20,407 nt of DNA from an uncultured Bacteroidales bacterium (lineage in GTDB: Bacteria; Bacteroidota; Bacteroidia; Bacteroidales; Bacteroidaceae), in assembly GCA_937901185.1 (NCBI GenBank), contig CALCHR010000241.1:1-20407 (forward strand), given 5' to 3'. Below are positions 14,356 through 20,407 of this stretch, piece after piece. The position numbers and the translations under genes were made by a program. Numbering within the stretch: position 1 is the first letter of the stretch; every line of letters starts with the position of its first letter. The notes beneath the pieces were generated by a model. The model ran no database searches. It had not been told where the DNA came from and saw nothing but the letters and a program-made list of their open reading frames with translations.

Positions 14356-14625
14356 ATGGCACAAGTACAATCAGAAATCCGTTATTTGACTCCGCCCACA
14401 GTGGATGTTAAGAAGAAAAAGTACTGCCGTTTCAAGAAGAGCGGTATCAAATACATCGACTACAAAGATCCTGAATTCTTGAAGAAATTCTTGAACGAGC
14501 AGGGTAAGATTCTTCCCCGCCGCATCACAGGAACTTCTTTGAAGTACCAACGTCGCGTAGCACAAGCCGTGAAGCGTGCTCGCCACTTGGCTTTGTTGCC
14601 CTTCGTAACCGATTTGATGAAATAA
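14356..14625 (+). CDS. rpsR: 30S ribosomal protein bS18
   Basis: This 89-residue protein contains the S18 core YCRFKKSGIKYIDYKDPEFL, ILPRRITGTSLKYQRRVAQA and VKRARHLALLPF. It forms a heterodimer with bS6 on the 30S platform near the mRNA exit. It starts 3 bp after the rpsF stop, so the two subunits are probably translationally coupled in a fixed ratio, and it is preceded by an AAGGAGG sequence. Confidence 0.98.
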   Translation: MAQVQSEIRYLTPPTVDVKKKKYCRFKKSGIKYIDYKDPEFLKKFLNEQGKILPRRITGTSLKYQRRVAQAVKRARHLALLPFVTDLMK

Positions 14626-14630
14626 AAAAG

Positions 14631-14636
14631 AGGAGG
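14631..14636 (+). promoter_or_regulatory. strong Shine-Dalgarno sequence for rplI
   Basis: AGGAGG within AGAGGAGGT is placed 8 nt before the rplI ATG in a 19-bp intergenic gap, so it is not explained by coding constraint. Confidence 0.88.
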
Positions 14637-14644
14637 TATAAGAT

Positions 14645-15094
14645 ATGGAACTCATTTTGAAAGAAAACGTAATTGGTTTGGGTTACAAAGACGATATCGT
14701 AACCGTTAAAGATGGCTACGGACGTAACTTCCTTATTCCTACCGGCAAGGCCGTTATCGCTTCTGTTTCTGCTAAGAAAATGTTGGCTGAAGAGTTGAAG
14801 CAACGCGCTCACAAACTCGAGAAAATCAAGAACGATGCTCAAGCTTTGGCTGACAAGCTCGCTGCTATTGAGACTATCAAAATCAGCACCAAGGTTAGTG
14901 CTACCGGCGCTATCTACGGTTCTGTTAACAGCTTGCACATCGCTGAAGAACTCTCTAAGCTCGGCTTCGCTATCGACCGCAAGACTATCATTGTGAAAGA
15001 TGTGAAGGAAGTAGGTGCTTACACCGCTGTTGTGAAACTCCACAAGGAAGTTTCTGCAGAAATTCCTTTCGAGGTTGTAGCTGAAGAAGCTTAA
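14645..15094 (+). CDS. rplI: 50S ribosomal protein bL9
   Basis: The protein is 149 residues, the usual bL9 length. The N-terminal 23S rRNA-binding domain begins MELILKENVIGLGYKDDIVT and contains GYGRNFLIPTGKA. A charged connecting helix (about 45-75) leads to the C-terminal domain with the KISTKVSATGAIYGSVN segment. It is the last gene of the ribosomal operon and is followed at 28 bp by a strong terminator. Its codons are visibly biased towards those expected of a highly expressed gene (many GCT and AAG). Confidence 0.98.
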   Translation: MELILKENVIGLGYKDDIVTVKDGYGRNFLIPTGKAVIASVSAKKMLAEELKQRAHKLEKIKNDAQALADKLAAIETIKISTKVSATGAIYGSVNSLHIAEELSKLGFAIDRKTIIVKDVKEVGAYTAVVKLHKEVSAEIPFEVVAEEA

Positions 15095-15121
15095 TCAAGC
15101 ATTCAGATATTGACACTAAAT

Positions 15122-15160
15122 AAAAATGTGCCGCTCCGCAAGGACTGCGGCACATTTTTT
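15122..15160 (+). terminator. intrinsic terminator of the ribosomal operon
   Basis: A stem of AAAAATGTGCCGC (15122-15134) with GCGGCACATTTTT (15147-15159), 12-nt loop, ends in a T-run. The A/T-ended stem could also act on the opposite strand, but no gene faces it. Confidence 0.93.
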
Positions 15161-15181
15161 AATCCTTAAAACCATCACTCC

Positions 15182-15928
15182 GTGCGCTACTTTATCTACT
15201 TCTCCTATGACGGGGCAGCCTACCATGGCTGGCAAATACAACCCAACGCCAACAGCGTACAAGAAGAACTGAACAACGCCTTGAGCACCCTGCTCCGCAC
15301 AAAAATAGATACCGTGGGAGCCGGACGCACCGATAGCGGAGTGAACGCCCGAGAAATGGTGGCCCACTTTGACGCCGAAGAAGTCGACACAAAATGGCTC
15401 ACCGAAAAACTCAATCGTATCCTACCCCCGGATATAGCCGTCTGCAACATCCGCAGGGTTCACCACGAAGCACACGCTCGCTTCAACGCCACCTCCAGAA
15501 CTTACCACTACTACGTCTACAGCCAGAAAAATCCTTTCCAAAGACACTACGCCACCCGACTCTACTTCACCCCCGACTACACTCTGATGAACGAGGCCGC
15601 GCAGTGGCTCCTAAAAACCGAGGACTTTACAAGCTTCAGCAAACTGCACACCGACACAAAAACAAATATTTGCAGAGTGGAAAAAGCAGAGTGGAAAAAT
15701 ATAGATAGCGACCTCTGGTGCTTTGAAATAAAGGCCGACCGCTTCCTGCGCAACATGGTGAGAGCCGTAGTCGGTACACTTTTAGAAGTGGGGCGGCAGA
15801 AAATGAGCATAGAAGAATTCCGCGATGTGATAGCCCTTAAAAATAGATGCGCAGCCGGCGACTCCGTTCCCGGAAACGCCTTACACCTGGTAGATGTAGA
15901 ATATCCCGCCGAATTATTCATTGACTAA
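15182..15928 (+). CDS. truA: tRNA pseudouridine(38-40) synthase TruA
   Basis: TruA converts uridines 38-40 of the tRNA anticodon stem to pseudouridine. The 248-residue protein starts at a GTG codon (15182) giving MRYFIYFSYDGAAYHGWQ, the family N-terminus. No upstream ATG fits, since the terminator of rplI ends 21 bp before. The catalytic Asp is D51 in GAGRTDSGVNA. FLRNMVRAVVGTLLEVGR near the C-terminus is the second TruA signature. It is followed after 27 bp by a permease gene, probably on the same transcript. Confidence 0.97.
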   Translation: MRYFIYFSYDGAAYHGWQIQPNANSVQEELNNALSTLLRTKIDTVGAGRTDSGVNAREMVAHFDAEEVDTKWLTEKLNRILPPDIAVCNIRRVHHEAHARFNATSRTYHYYVYSQKNPFQRHYATRLYFTPDYTLMNEAAQWLLKTEDFTSFSKLHTDTKTNICRVEKAEWKNIDSDLWCFEIKADRFLRNMVRAVVGTLLEVGRQKMSIEEFRDVIALKNRCAAGDSVPGNALHLVDVEYPAELFID

Positions 15929-15955
15929 AAGCCCCCACACCCTAAGAAAACCAGC

Positions 15956-16879
15956 ATGTGGATATTCTTGGCCTTCCTCTCAGCCGCCCTCTTGGGATGC
16001 TATGATGTCTTCAAGAAACAATCTCTCAAAGAGAACGCCGTCATACCCGTCCTCTTTATCAACACTCTGATTTGCAGTCTACTATTCATCCCCTTCATCT
16101 GCGGTTCTGCCTACGGATGGATAGAAAACGGCCAGGCGCTATTCGTGCCTCAAGAACACTGGACAGCCCATAGCTACATCCTCCTAAAATCAGCCATCGT
16201 CTTGTCCTCCTGGCTTTGTGGCTACTTCGCCATCAAGCATTTGCCGCTCACCATCGTTGGTCCCGTCAACGCCACACGCCCCGTCATCACCCTCCTTGGA
16301 GCACTCTGCATCTACGGCGAGCACCTCAACCTTTGGCAATGGGCCGGCGTTTCTCTGACCATCCTCTCCTTCTATCTGCTCAGTCACAGCAGCAAGAAAG
16401 AAGGCATCCGTTTCTTTCACAACCACTGGATTTTCTTACTCATAGCCGCAGCCTTTTTAGGTGCAGCCAGCGGACTCTACGACAAGTTTCTAATGTCGCC
16501 CGTCAGCCATGGCGGCTTAGGCCTCAACCGCATGTTCGTTCAAGGCTGGTACAACTTATATCAAGCAGTTATGATGGCGGCCATTCTTTTAGTGCTATGG
16601 TTTCCCAAAAGAAAATCCTCCACCCCTTTCCGATGGCGGAAAGAGATTGTGCTCATCTCTCTCTTTCTAACAGCAGCCGACATGGCCTACTTCTACGCAC
16701 TGAGCGACCCCGACGCTTTGATATCTGTTGTATCAATGGTGCGCCGCGGAAGCGTCATCGTATCTTTCTTTTTCGGAGCCTTGCTACTACGCGAAAAGAA
16801 TCTGAAAGCCAAAGCCTTCGATTTGCTCTTGGTGCTCTTGGGTATGATCTGCTTGTTTGTAGGTACAAACAAACTCTAA
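15956..16879 (+). CDS. EamA/DMT-family permease
   Basis: This 307-residue inner-membrane protein has about ten hydrophobic segments in two repeats. The first half includes HLPLTIVGPVNATRPVITLL (about 99-118) and ends near residue 145. The second starts HWIFLLIAAAFLGAASGLYD and includes SVVSMVRRGSVIVSFFFGALLL. These Pro- and Arg-containing helices are the conserved parts of the EamA domain. The substrate is unknown; relatives export metabolites or amino acids. It follows truA closely, and converges with the next gene, whose stop lies 9 bp away on the other strand. Confidence 0.85.
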   Translation: MWIFLAFLSAALLGCYDVFKKQSLKENAVIPVLFINTLICSLLFIPFICGSAYGWIENGQALFVPQEHWTAHSYILLKSAIVLSSWLCGYFAIKHLPLTIVGPVNATRPVITLLGALCIYGEHLNLWQWAGVSLTILSFYLLSHSSKKEGIRFFHNHWIFLLIAAAFLGAASGLYDKFLMSPVSHGGLGLNRMFVQGWYNLYQAVMMAAILLVLWFPKRKSSTPFRWRKEIVLISLFLTAADMAYFYALSDPDALISVVSMVRRGSVIVSFFFGALLLREKNLKAKAFDLLLVLLGMICLFVGTNKL

Positions 16880-16888
16880 TTTTCTTTG

Positions 16889-18097
16889 CTATATAAAGAA
16901 ACGATGGCCTTCCAATTCCTGCCAATGCCCATTTGTAAAATCCGGAATAGCTACCGGACGACTTCCTTCACGAGCCGACTGTTGGCTAAGTTCTGCCAAG
17001 CACGACCACTCAGCAGCATCATAGACATCAATATCTAAGGGCAAGCCGTTTCTCAGACAATGAATCAAGCGGCAGTCCATGGTGTAATTCATTTCGTTGG
17101 GCACTCCCAAGCTATGACCATGCTGCCAAATTTTTGAAACTTCTCCATGCGAGAAAGTCTCTATCTGTTGCAAGGCTGCATCACCTTGCAACGCTGTTTT
17201 ATCCGTAAGAAGTTGGTAGGTCGGAGTTGGATATTTTTGCAAAAAACCTTTCGTACCGCATACAGTTTGCAGACGACTGTAAGGACGCGGCGTAGTCACA
17301 TCGAGTTGCAAAAGGATGCTGACTCCCTTAATGGTTTTAATCAATGTAGTATTAACCTTCCCCGTAATCTCATCCTCACCAACCCCTTGAGCAGTTAGCG
17401 ACACGAGATAGTCCATTCGGTCACCACGATGAAGTCCGAGCAACCATCCTATAGGACCTATACCATGCGTTGGATAAGGATTGCCTCCATGCAAAGCGCA
17501 ACTGCGCTCCATCCAAAAGCGCGCTGTCTCTACTTCTTGACCTGTCAATCCGAACTTATCTCTCAAGTCGTGGATGTAAGCTCCTTCGCAATGTGTAATA
17601 TCACCAAGCAGACCTGCTTTCTTTATTTCCATCGTGGCGAGGGCAAAGAAATCATAGCAACAGTTCTCCGTCATAAAGCAATGACGCCTGGTTTCTTCTG
17701 CCACCTCCACCAAGAAACGACATTCCTCTACCGTAGTAGCGGCCGGAACTTCTACCGCTACGTGCTTACCACATCGCATAGCCTCTACAGCCATCTCGCA
17801 ATGCGTACTCCAATCCGTACAGATATATACAAGGTCAATATCTCTACGGCAGACTTCTCTCCACGCTTCCGGGCCTTCAAGAATTTCTGCAGCCGGGCGT
17901 CCACTTTGTTCTAACGTACGCGCAGCTACAGCCAGACGCTCACCATCTATATCTGCCAAGCATCTGATTTCTGCCCCTTGAATATAAGCATATCGCTCCA
18001 AGGTTTTCATTCCACGTTGTCCCAATCCTACCAGTCCGATACGCACCAACGGAATAGGCGGACAAGAAAGAGCAAGCACATGTTGAGATTTTTTCAT
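16889..18097 (-). CDS. Gfo/Idh/MocA-family protein, GH109-like (NAD-dependent glycosidase)
   Basis: This 402-residue protein starts at ATG 18095-18097; a longer frame to 18166 would run through the terminator of rpmE and adds unrelated residues. It has a Rossmann domain with GLGQRG (24-29), an EVP motif (116-118), and the GH109 hallmarks ENCCY (144-148), EGAYIHDLR (about 171-179), NPYPTHGIGP (206-215) and RGDRMDYLVSL. GH109 enzymes cleave alpha-N-acetylgalactosamine through an NAD-assisted oxidation-elimination cycle; this substrate is inferred from family resemblance. Many GH109 proteins are exported, but this one has no clear signal peptide, so it may act in the cytoplasm. A Gfo/Idh sugar dehydrogenase is the alternative. 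The 5' side lies about 34 bp after a terminator and no clear promoter was found. Confidence 0.78.
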   Translation of the reverse strand: MKKSQHVLALSCPPIPLVRIGLVGLGQRGMKTLERYAYIQGAEIRCLADIDGERLAVAARTLEQSGRPAAEILEGPEAWREVCRRDIDLVYICTDWSTHCEMAVEAMRCGKHVAVEVPAATTVEECRFLVEVAEETRRHCFMTENCCYDFFALATMEIKKAGLLGDITHCEGAYIHDLRDKFGLTGQEVETARFWMERSCALHGGNPYPTHGIGPIGWLLGLHRGDRMDYLVSLTAQGVGEDEITGKVNTTLIKTIKGVSILLQLDVTTPRPYSRLQTVCGTKGFLQKYPTPTYQLLTDKTALQGDAALQQIETFSHGEVSKIWQHGHSLGVPNEMNYTMDCRLIHCLRNGLPLDIDVYDAAEWSCLAELSQQSAREGSRPVAIPDFTNGHWQELEGHRFFI

Positions 18098-18130
18098 ACG
18101 GAGGAGGCTACAAAGTTTCTTCTTATAAAG

Positions 18131-18171
18131 AATAAAAATAATACGGGCGTATCTCGTCAGACACACCCGTA
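18131..18171 (-). terminator. probable terminator of rpmE
   Basis: On the minus strand an 11-bp stem (18161-18171 with 18142-18152; one C-A type mismatch resolved as wobble pairs) is followed by a T-rich tract (TATTATTTTTATT). It is 52 bp after the rpmE stop and just before the GH109-like gene. Confidence 0.75.
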
Positions 18172-18222
18172 CTATATTTTCAAAAACTCCTTACGAAGTT
18201 TTGTGGTCCAAATACCCCAATC

Positions 18223-18477
18223 TTACTTTTTACGAGACTGAGCGTAGCGGCTCATGAACTTATCAACACGTCCGGCTGTGTCGACGAGCTTAGACTTACC
18301 TGTATAGAACGGGTGAGATGAGCTAGAGATTTCGAGTTTTACTACGGGATAAGTCTCGCCTTCAAATTCTACAGTGTCGTTTGTCTTACATGTAGAACGA
18401 GAGAGAAACATGTCGCCGTTGCTCATATCCTTAAATACAACGGGACGATAGTTTTCAGGGTGAATACCTTTTTTCAT
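18223..18477 (-). CDS. 50S ribosomal protein bL31, type B
   Basis: The protein is 84 residues, beginning MKKGIHPENYRPVVFKDMS and containing SSSHPFYTGKSKLVDTAGRV, which are bL31 signatures. Length and the lack of the CxxC zinc-binding motif mark it as the zinc-independent type B (often named ykgM or rpmE2). In some bacteria type B replaces the zinc-containing paralogue under zinc limitation; no Zur-type operator was recognised here, and many Bacteroidetes carry only type B. It has its own canonical promoter and terminator. Confidence 0.97.
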   Translation of the reverse strand: MKKGIHPENYRPVVFKDMSNGDMFLSRSTCKTNDTVEFEGETYPVVKLEISSSSHPFYTGKSKLVDTAGRVDKFMSRYAQSRKK

Positions 18478-18553
18478 ATTGCTATAGCTTTGTTTTAATT
18501 TTCTATTTACTTAAGTGTTTGGTAACAGCTTGTGTAATGGTCATAAGCGGCTG

Positions 18554-18584
18554 CAAAGATACTACTTTCTTTGGAGTCTGCAAA
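18554..18584 (-). promoter_or_regulatory. promoter of the bL31 gene
   Basis: On the minus strand TTTG (18581-18584), a 19-bp spacer and TATCTTTG (18554-18561) give a textbook promoter. The leader is about 70 nt. No ribosomal-protein binding structure was recognised in it. Confidence 0.87.
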
Positions 18585-18722
18585 TATTTCTTACATCTTT
18601 TTTTCGCAGCCCAACCTTTAGGCCTTTCCGCAAGAGGGAGTAAAATCTTATTCTAAGAGAGTCTGTCGCCTATAGTTTCCCCTAAAGAAAAGGGTTCTCT
18701 CTATACAATATAGCCTTCCCTC

Positions 18723-18754
18723 TTGGCAGTTTCGGAGTTTTTTATGTAAGTTTG
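18723..18754 (+). promoter_or_regulatory. promoter of the DUF3256 gene, implying a leaderless mRNA
   Basis: TTG (18723-18725), a 21-bp spacer and TAAGTTTG (18747-18754) fit the Bacteroidetes consensus. The ATG follows at 18761, so transcription would start at or beside the start codon. Confidence 0.65.
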
Positions 18755-18760
18755 CAGACC

Positions 18761-19381
18761 ATGAAACGATACATTATATATATATGGTTGGCGCTGCAAG
18801 GTTTTGCCTTGCACGCAGAAAGCATCGACAGTCTCTTCATACGTGTGCCCGACAATCTTCTCCCTTTGCTTGAGCTCAATGCCCGTCTCGACTTGCTCGA
18901 CCTCTATAACTGCGGCATGAAAGCCAAGGCTGAGAATGCCTACAAGGGCACTTCCTATCTTACGGTCAAGAGCAAGCATTTTTTGCACCTGCAATTGACA
19001 GACATCAGCACCTGGTCGTTGAAGCGTCTCGCTACCGAGGGCGACACGCTCTTTAGCTGCATCCACACTTTGACTCATCCGGCTATAGCCAGCAGTATCC
19101 GGTTCTTCAATCCTCAATGGGAGAGTGTAGACATAGAATTACCACAACCGGCCGACAGCTTGTTCTGGCAACCCACCGATAGCTTGTCCCACGAGCGTAT
19201 TACAGAGCTTCGCAGCCGCATCAACTTTTCAGCTGTCACAGCCTTTTGGTCGCCCGAGGTTGACGAACTGACGCTACGCATATCCGTGGTAGACCTCAAC
19301 GAGGAAGACCGCAAGGACGCACTGCTTTGTCTGCGTCCGACCACCTATGTTTGGCGCAACAAAAAGTTCGTACTTAAATAA
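18761..19381 (+). CDS. DUF3256 family exported protein
   Basis: This 206-residue protein begins MKRYIIYIWLALQGFALHAE, a signal peptide with probable cleavage near ALHA. The mature part contains LLPLLELNARLDLLDLYNCGMKA, TYLTVKSKHFLHLQL, and a C-terminal LRPTTYVWRNKKFVLK, which I recognise as the DUF3256 pattern found in Bacteroidales. No function is known. The ATG at 18761 was chosen over an in-frame TTG at 18752 because that TTG lies inside the -7 promoter box. It stands alone between divergent rpmE and the aldolase gene. Confidence 0.8.
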   Translation: MKRYIIYIWLALQGFALHAESIDSLFIRVPDNLLPLLELNARLDLLDLYNCGMKAKAENAYKGTSYLTVKSKHFLHLQLTDISTWSLKRLATEGDTLFSCIHTLTHPAIASSIRFFNPQWESVDIELPQPADSLFWQPTDSLSHERITELRSRINFSAVTAFWSPEVDELTLRISVVDLNEEDRKDALLCLRPTTYVWRNKKFVLK

Positions 19382-19484
19382 CACTTTGCTGTTTCTGTTT
19401 GCCAAAACCGGCACTTAGAGCTTCCTAATGCAATAAAAATCAGAAAAAACAAGGTGGAAATTTTCCTATCACAAGGGGAAGTTG

Positions 19485-19492
19485 TAATTTTG
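19485..19492 (+). promoter_or_regulatory. -7 promoter box for the aldolase gene
   Basis: TAATTTTG matches TAnnTTTG. TTTT at 19461-19464 lies at the expected -33 distance (20-bp spacer). The start codon is 41 bp downstream. Confidence 0.65.
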
Positions 19493-19533
19493 TAGAGAAA
19501 TTTTAAGACAAACCCATTAATAATTTCACTATT

Positions 19534-20407
19534 ATGACTAACTACAAAGAATTGGGCTTGGTGAACACCCGCGAGATGTTCAAGAGAGCCATCGACGGCG
19601 GTTACGCAATTCCCGCTTTCAACTTCAACAACATGGAGCAAATGCAGGCCATCATCAAGGCTGCTGTTGAAACAAAATCACCCGTTATCCTTCAGGTGTC
19701 TAAAGGCGCTCGCCAATATGCCAACGCTACTTTGTTGCGCTACATGGCTCAAGGTGCTGTAGAATATGCTAAGGAGCTCGGTTGCGAAAAGCCTGAGATC
19801 GTTCTTCACCTCGACCACGGAGATACTTTCGAGACTTGCAAGAGCTGCATCGACTCTGGTTTCTCTTCAGTGATGATCGACGGTTCACACCTCCCCTACG
19901 AGGAGAACGTAGCCCTCACTAAGAAGGTTGTAGAATACGCTCATCAGTTTGACGTAACTGTAGAAGGTGAGCTCGGTGTATTGGCCGGCGTAGAAGACGA
20001 AGTTTCTTCTGACCACCACACTTACACTGACCCCGAAGAAGTAATCGACTTCGCTACTCGCACAGGTTGTGACTCTTTGGCTATCTCTATCGGTACTTCT
20101 CACGGTGCTTACAAGTTCACTCCCGAACAGTGCACAATCGACCCCAAGACTGGTCTCATGGTACCTCCTCCCCTCGCATTCGACGTGTTGAAGGCAGTAG
20201 AAGCTAAGCTTCCTGGTTTCCCCATCGTGCTCCACGGTTCTTCTTCAGTTCCTCAGGACGAAGTTGCTACTATCAACAAGTTTGGTGGTGCGTTGAAGGC
20301 TGCTATCGGTATCCCCGAAGAATGGTTGCGTGAATCAGCTAAGTCTGCAGTTTGTAAGATCAACATCGACTCTGACTCTCGTTTGGCTATGACTGCTGCT
20401 ATCCGTC
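19534..20407 (+). CDS. class II fructose-bisphosphate aldolase (3' end outside the window)
   Basis: This zinc-dependent glycolytic and gluconeogenic enzyme interconverts fructose 1,6-bisphosphate with glyceraldehyde 3-phosphate and dihydroxyacetone phosphate. The first 291 residues are visible, with about 40 more expected from the family. MTNYKELGLVNTREMFKRA is the start. LDHGD carries D94 (catalytic) and H95 (zinc), followed by DGSHLPYEENV, VEGELGVLAGVEDE, SIGTSHGAYKF with a zinc His, and VLHGSSSVP near the phosphate site. Codons are strongly biased to those of the ribosomal genes, consistent with high expression. It has its own promoter. Confidence 0.96.
   Translation, partial: MTNYKELGLVNTREMFKRAIDGGYAIPAFNFNNMEQMQAIIKAAVETKSPVILQVSKGARQYANATLLRYMAQGAVEYAKELGCEKPEIVLHLDHGDTFETCKSCIDSGFSSVMIDGSHLPYEENVALTKKVVEYAHQFDVTVEGELGVLAGVEDEVSSDHHTYTDPEEVIDFATRTGCDSLAISIGTSHGAYKFTPEQCTIDPKTGLMVPPPLAFDVLKAVEAKLPGFPIVLHGSSSVPQDEVATINKFGGALKAAIGIPEEWLRESAKSAVCKINIDSDSRLAMTAAIR

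Noticed and set aside
16881..16901. TTTCTTT/AAAGAAA inverted repeat between the convergent permease and GH109-like genes as a bidirectional terminator
   Set aside because: The stem is 7 bp of mostly A/T and overlaps a stop codon. It is too weak to call.
18098..18166. Longer N-terminus for the GH109-like protein
   Set aside because: The extension would be encoded by the rpmE terminator stem and T-tract, and it precedes the Rossmann domain with unrelated residues.

Overview
This window looks like chromosomal DNA from a member of the Bacteroidales, probably close to Prevotella or Alloprevotella. The evidence is several -7 boxes of the Bacteroidetes type (TAnnTTTG), almost no Shine-Dalgarno sequences, BspA-like leucine-rich-repeat surface proteins with a C-terminal sorting-type domain, a DUF3256 protein, a three-gene glycogen cluster and a type B L31. 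The assignment rests on gene content only. No insertion sequence, phage gene, CRISPR array or tRNA was seen.

Layout. 1-227: a long rod-like self-complementary sequence, a candidate structured RNA. 296-3296: two tandem, recently duplicated genes for secreted BspA-like LRR proteins, closed by a strong terminator. 3571-8335: an intracellular glycogen operon of debranching enzyme, glycosyltransferase and GH57 glucanotransferase/amylase, with its own promoter and terminator. 8398-8962: a gene-free stretch with 21-bp tandem repeats and a large imperfect palindrome. 9059-9844: a solitary Wza-like polysaccharide export lipoprotein. 10016-12499: primosomal helicase PriA. 12641-13609: a ROK glucokinase, followed by another 21-bp repeat array. 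14008-15094: the rpsF-rpsR-rplI ribosomal operon. 15182-16879: truA and an EamA-type permease. 16889-18477 (minus strand): a GH109-like NAD-dependent glycosidase and rpmE. 18761-19381: a DUF3256 exported protein. 19534 to the window end: class II fructose-bisphosphate aldolase, cut off by the window.

How the genes work together. The glycogen cluster, glucokinase and aldolase together cover storage glucan turnover, glucose phosphorylation and glycolysis. The remaining genes are housekeeping (ribosomal proteins, tRNA pseudouridylation, replication restart) or cell-surface functions (BspA-like proteins, Wza).

The parts most worth a second look are: the rod-like RNA at the start; a family of 21-bp CTAGGAAA-type repeats at three intergenic sites, one within a roughly 100-bp palindrome; full Shine-Dalgarno sequences found only before rpsR and rplI; and a GH57 protein with a histone H1-like Lys/Ala/Pro tail and a substituted conserved motif.
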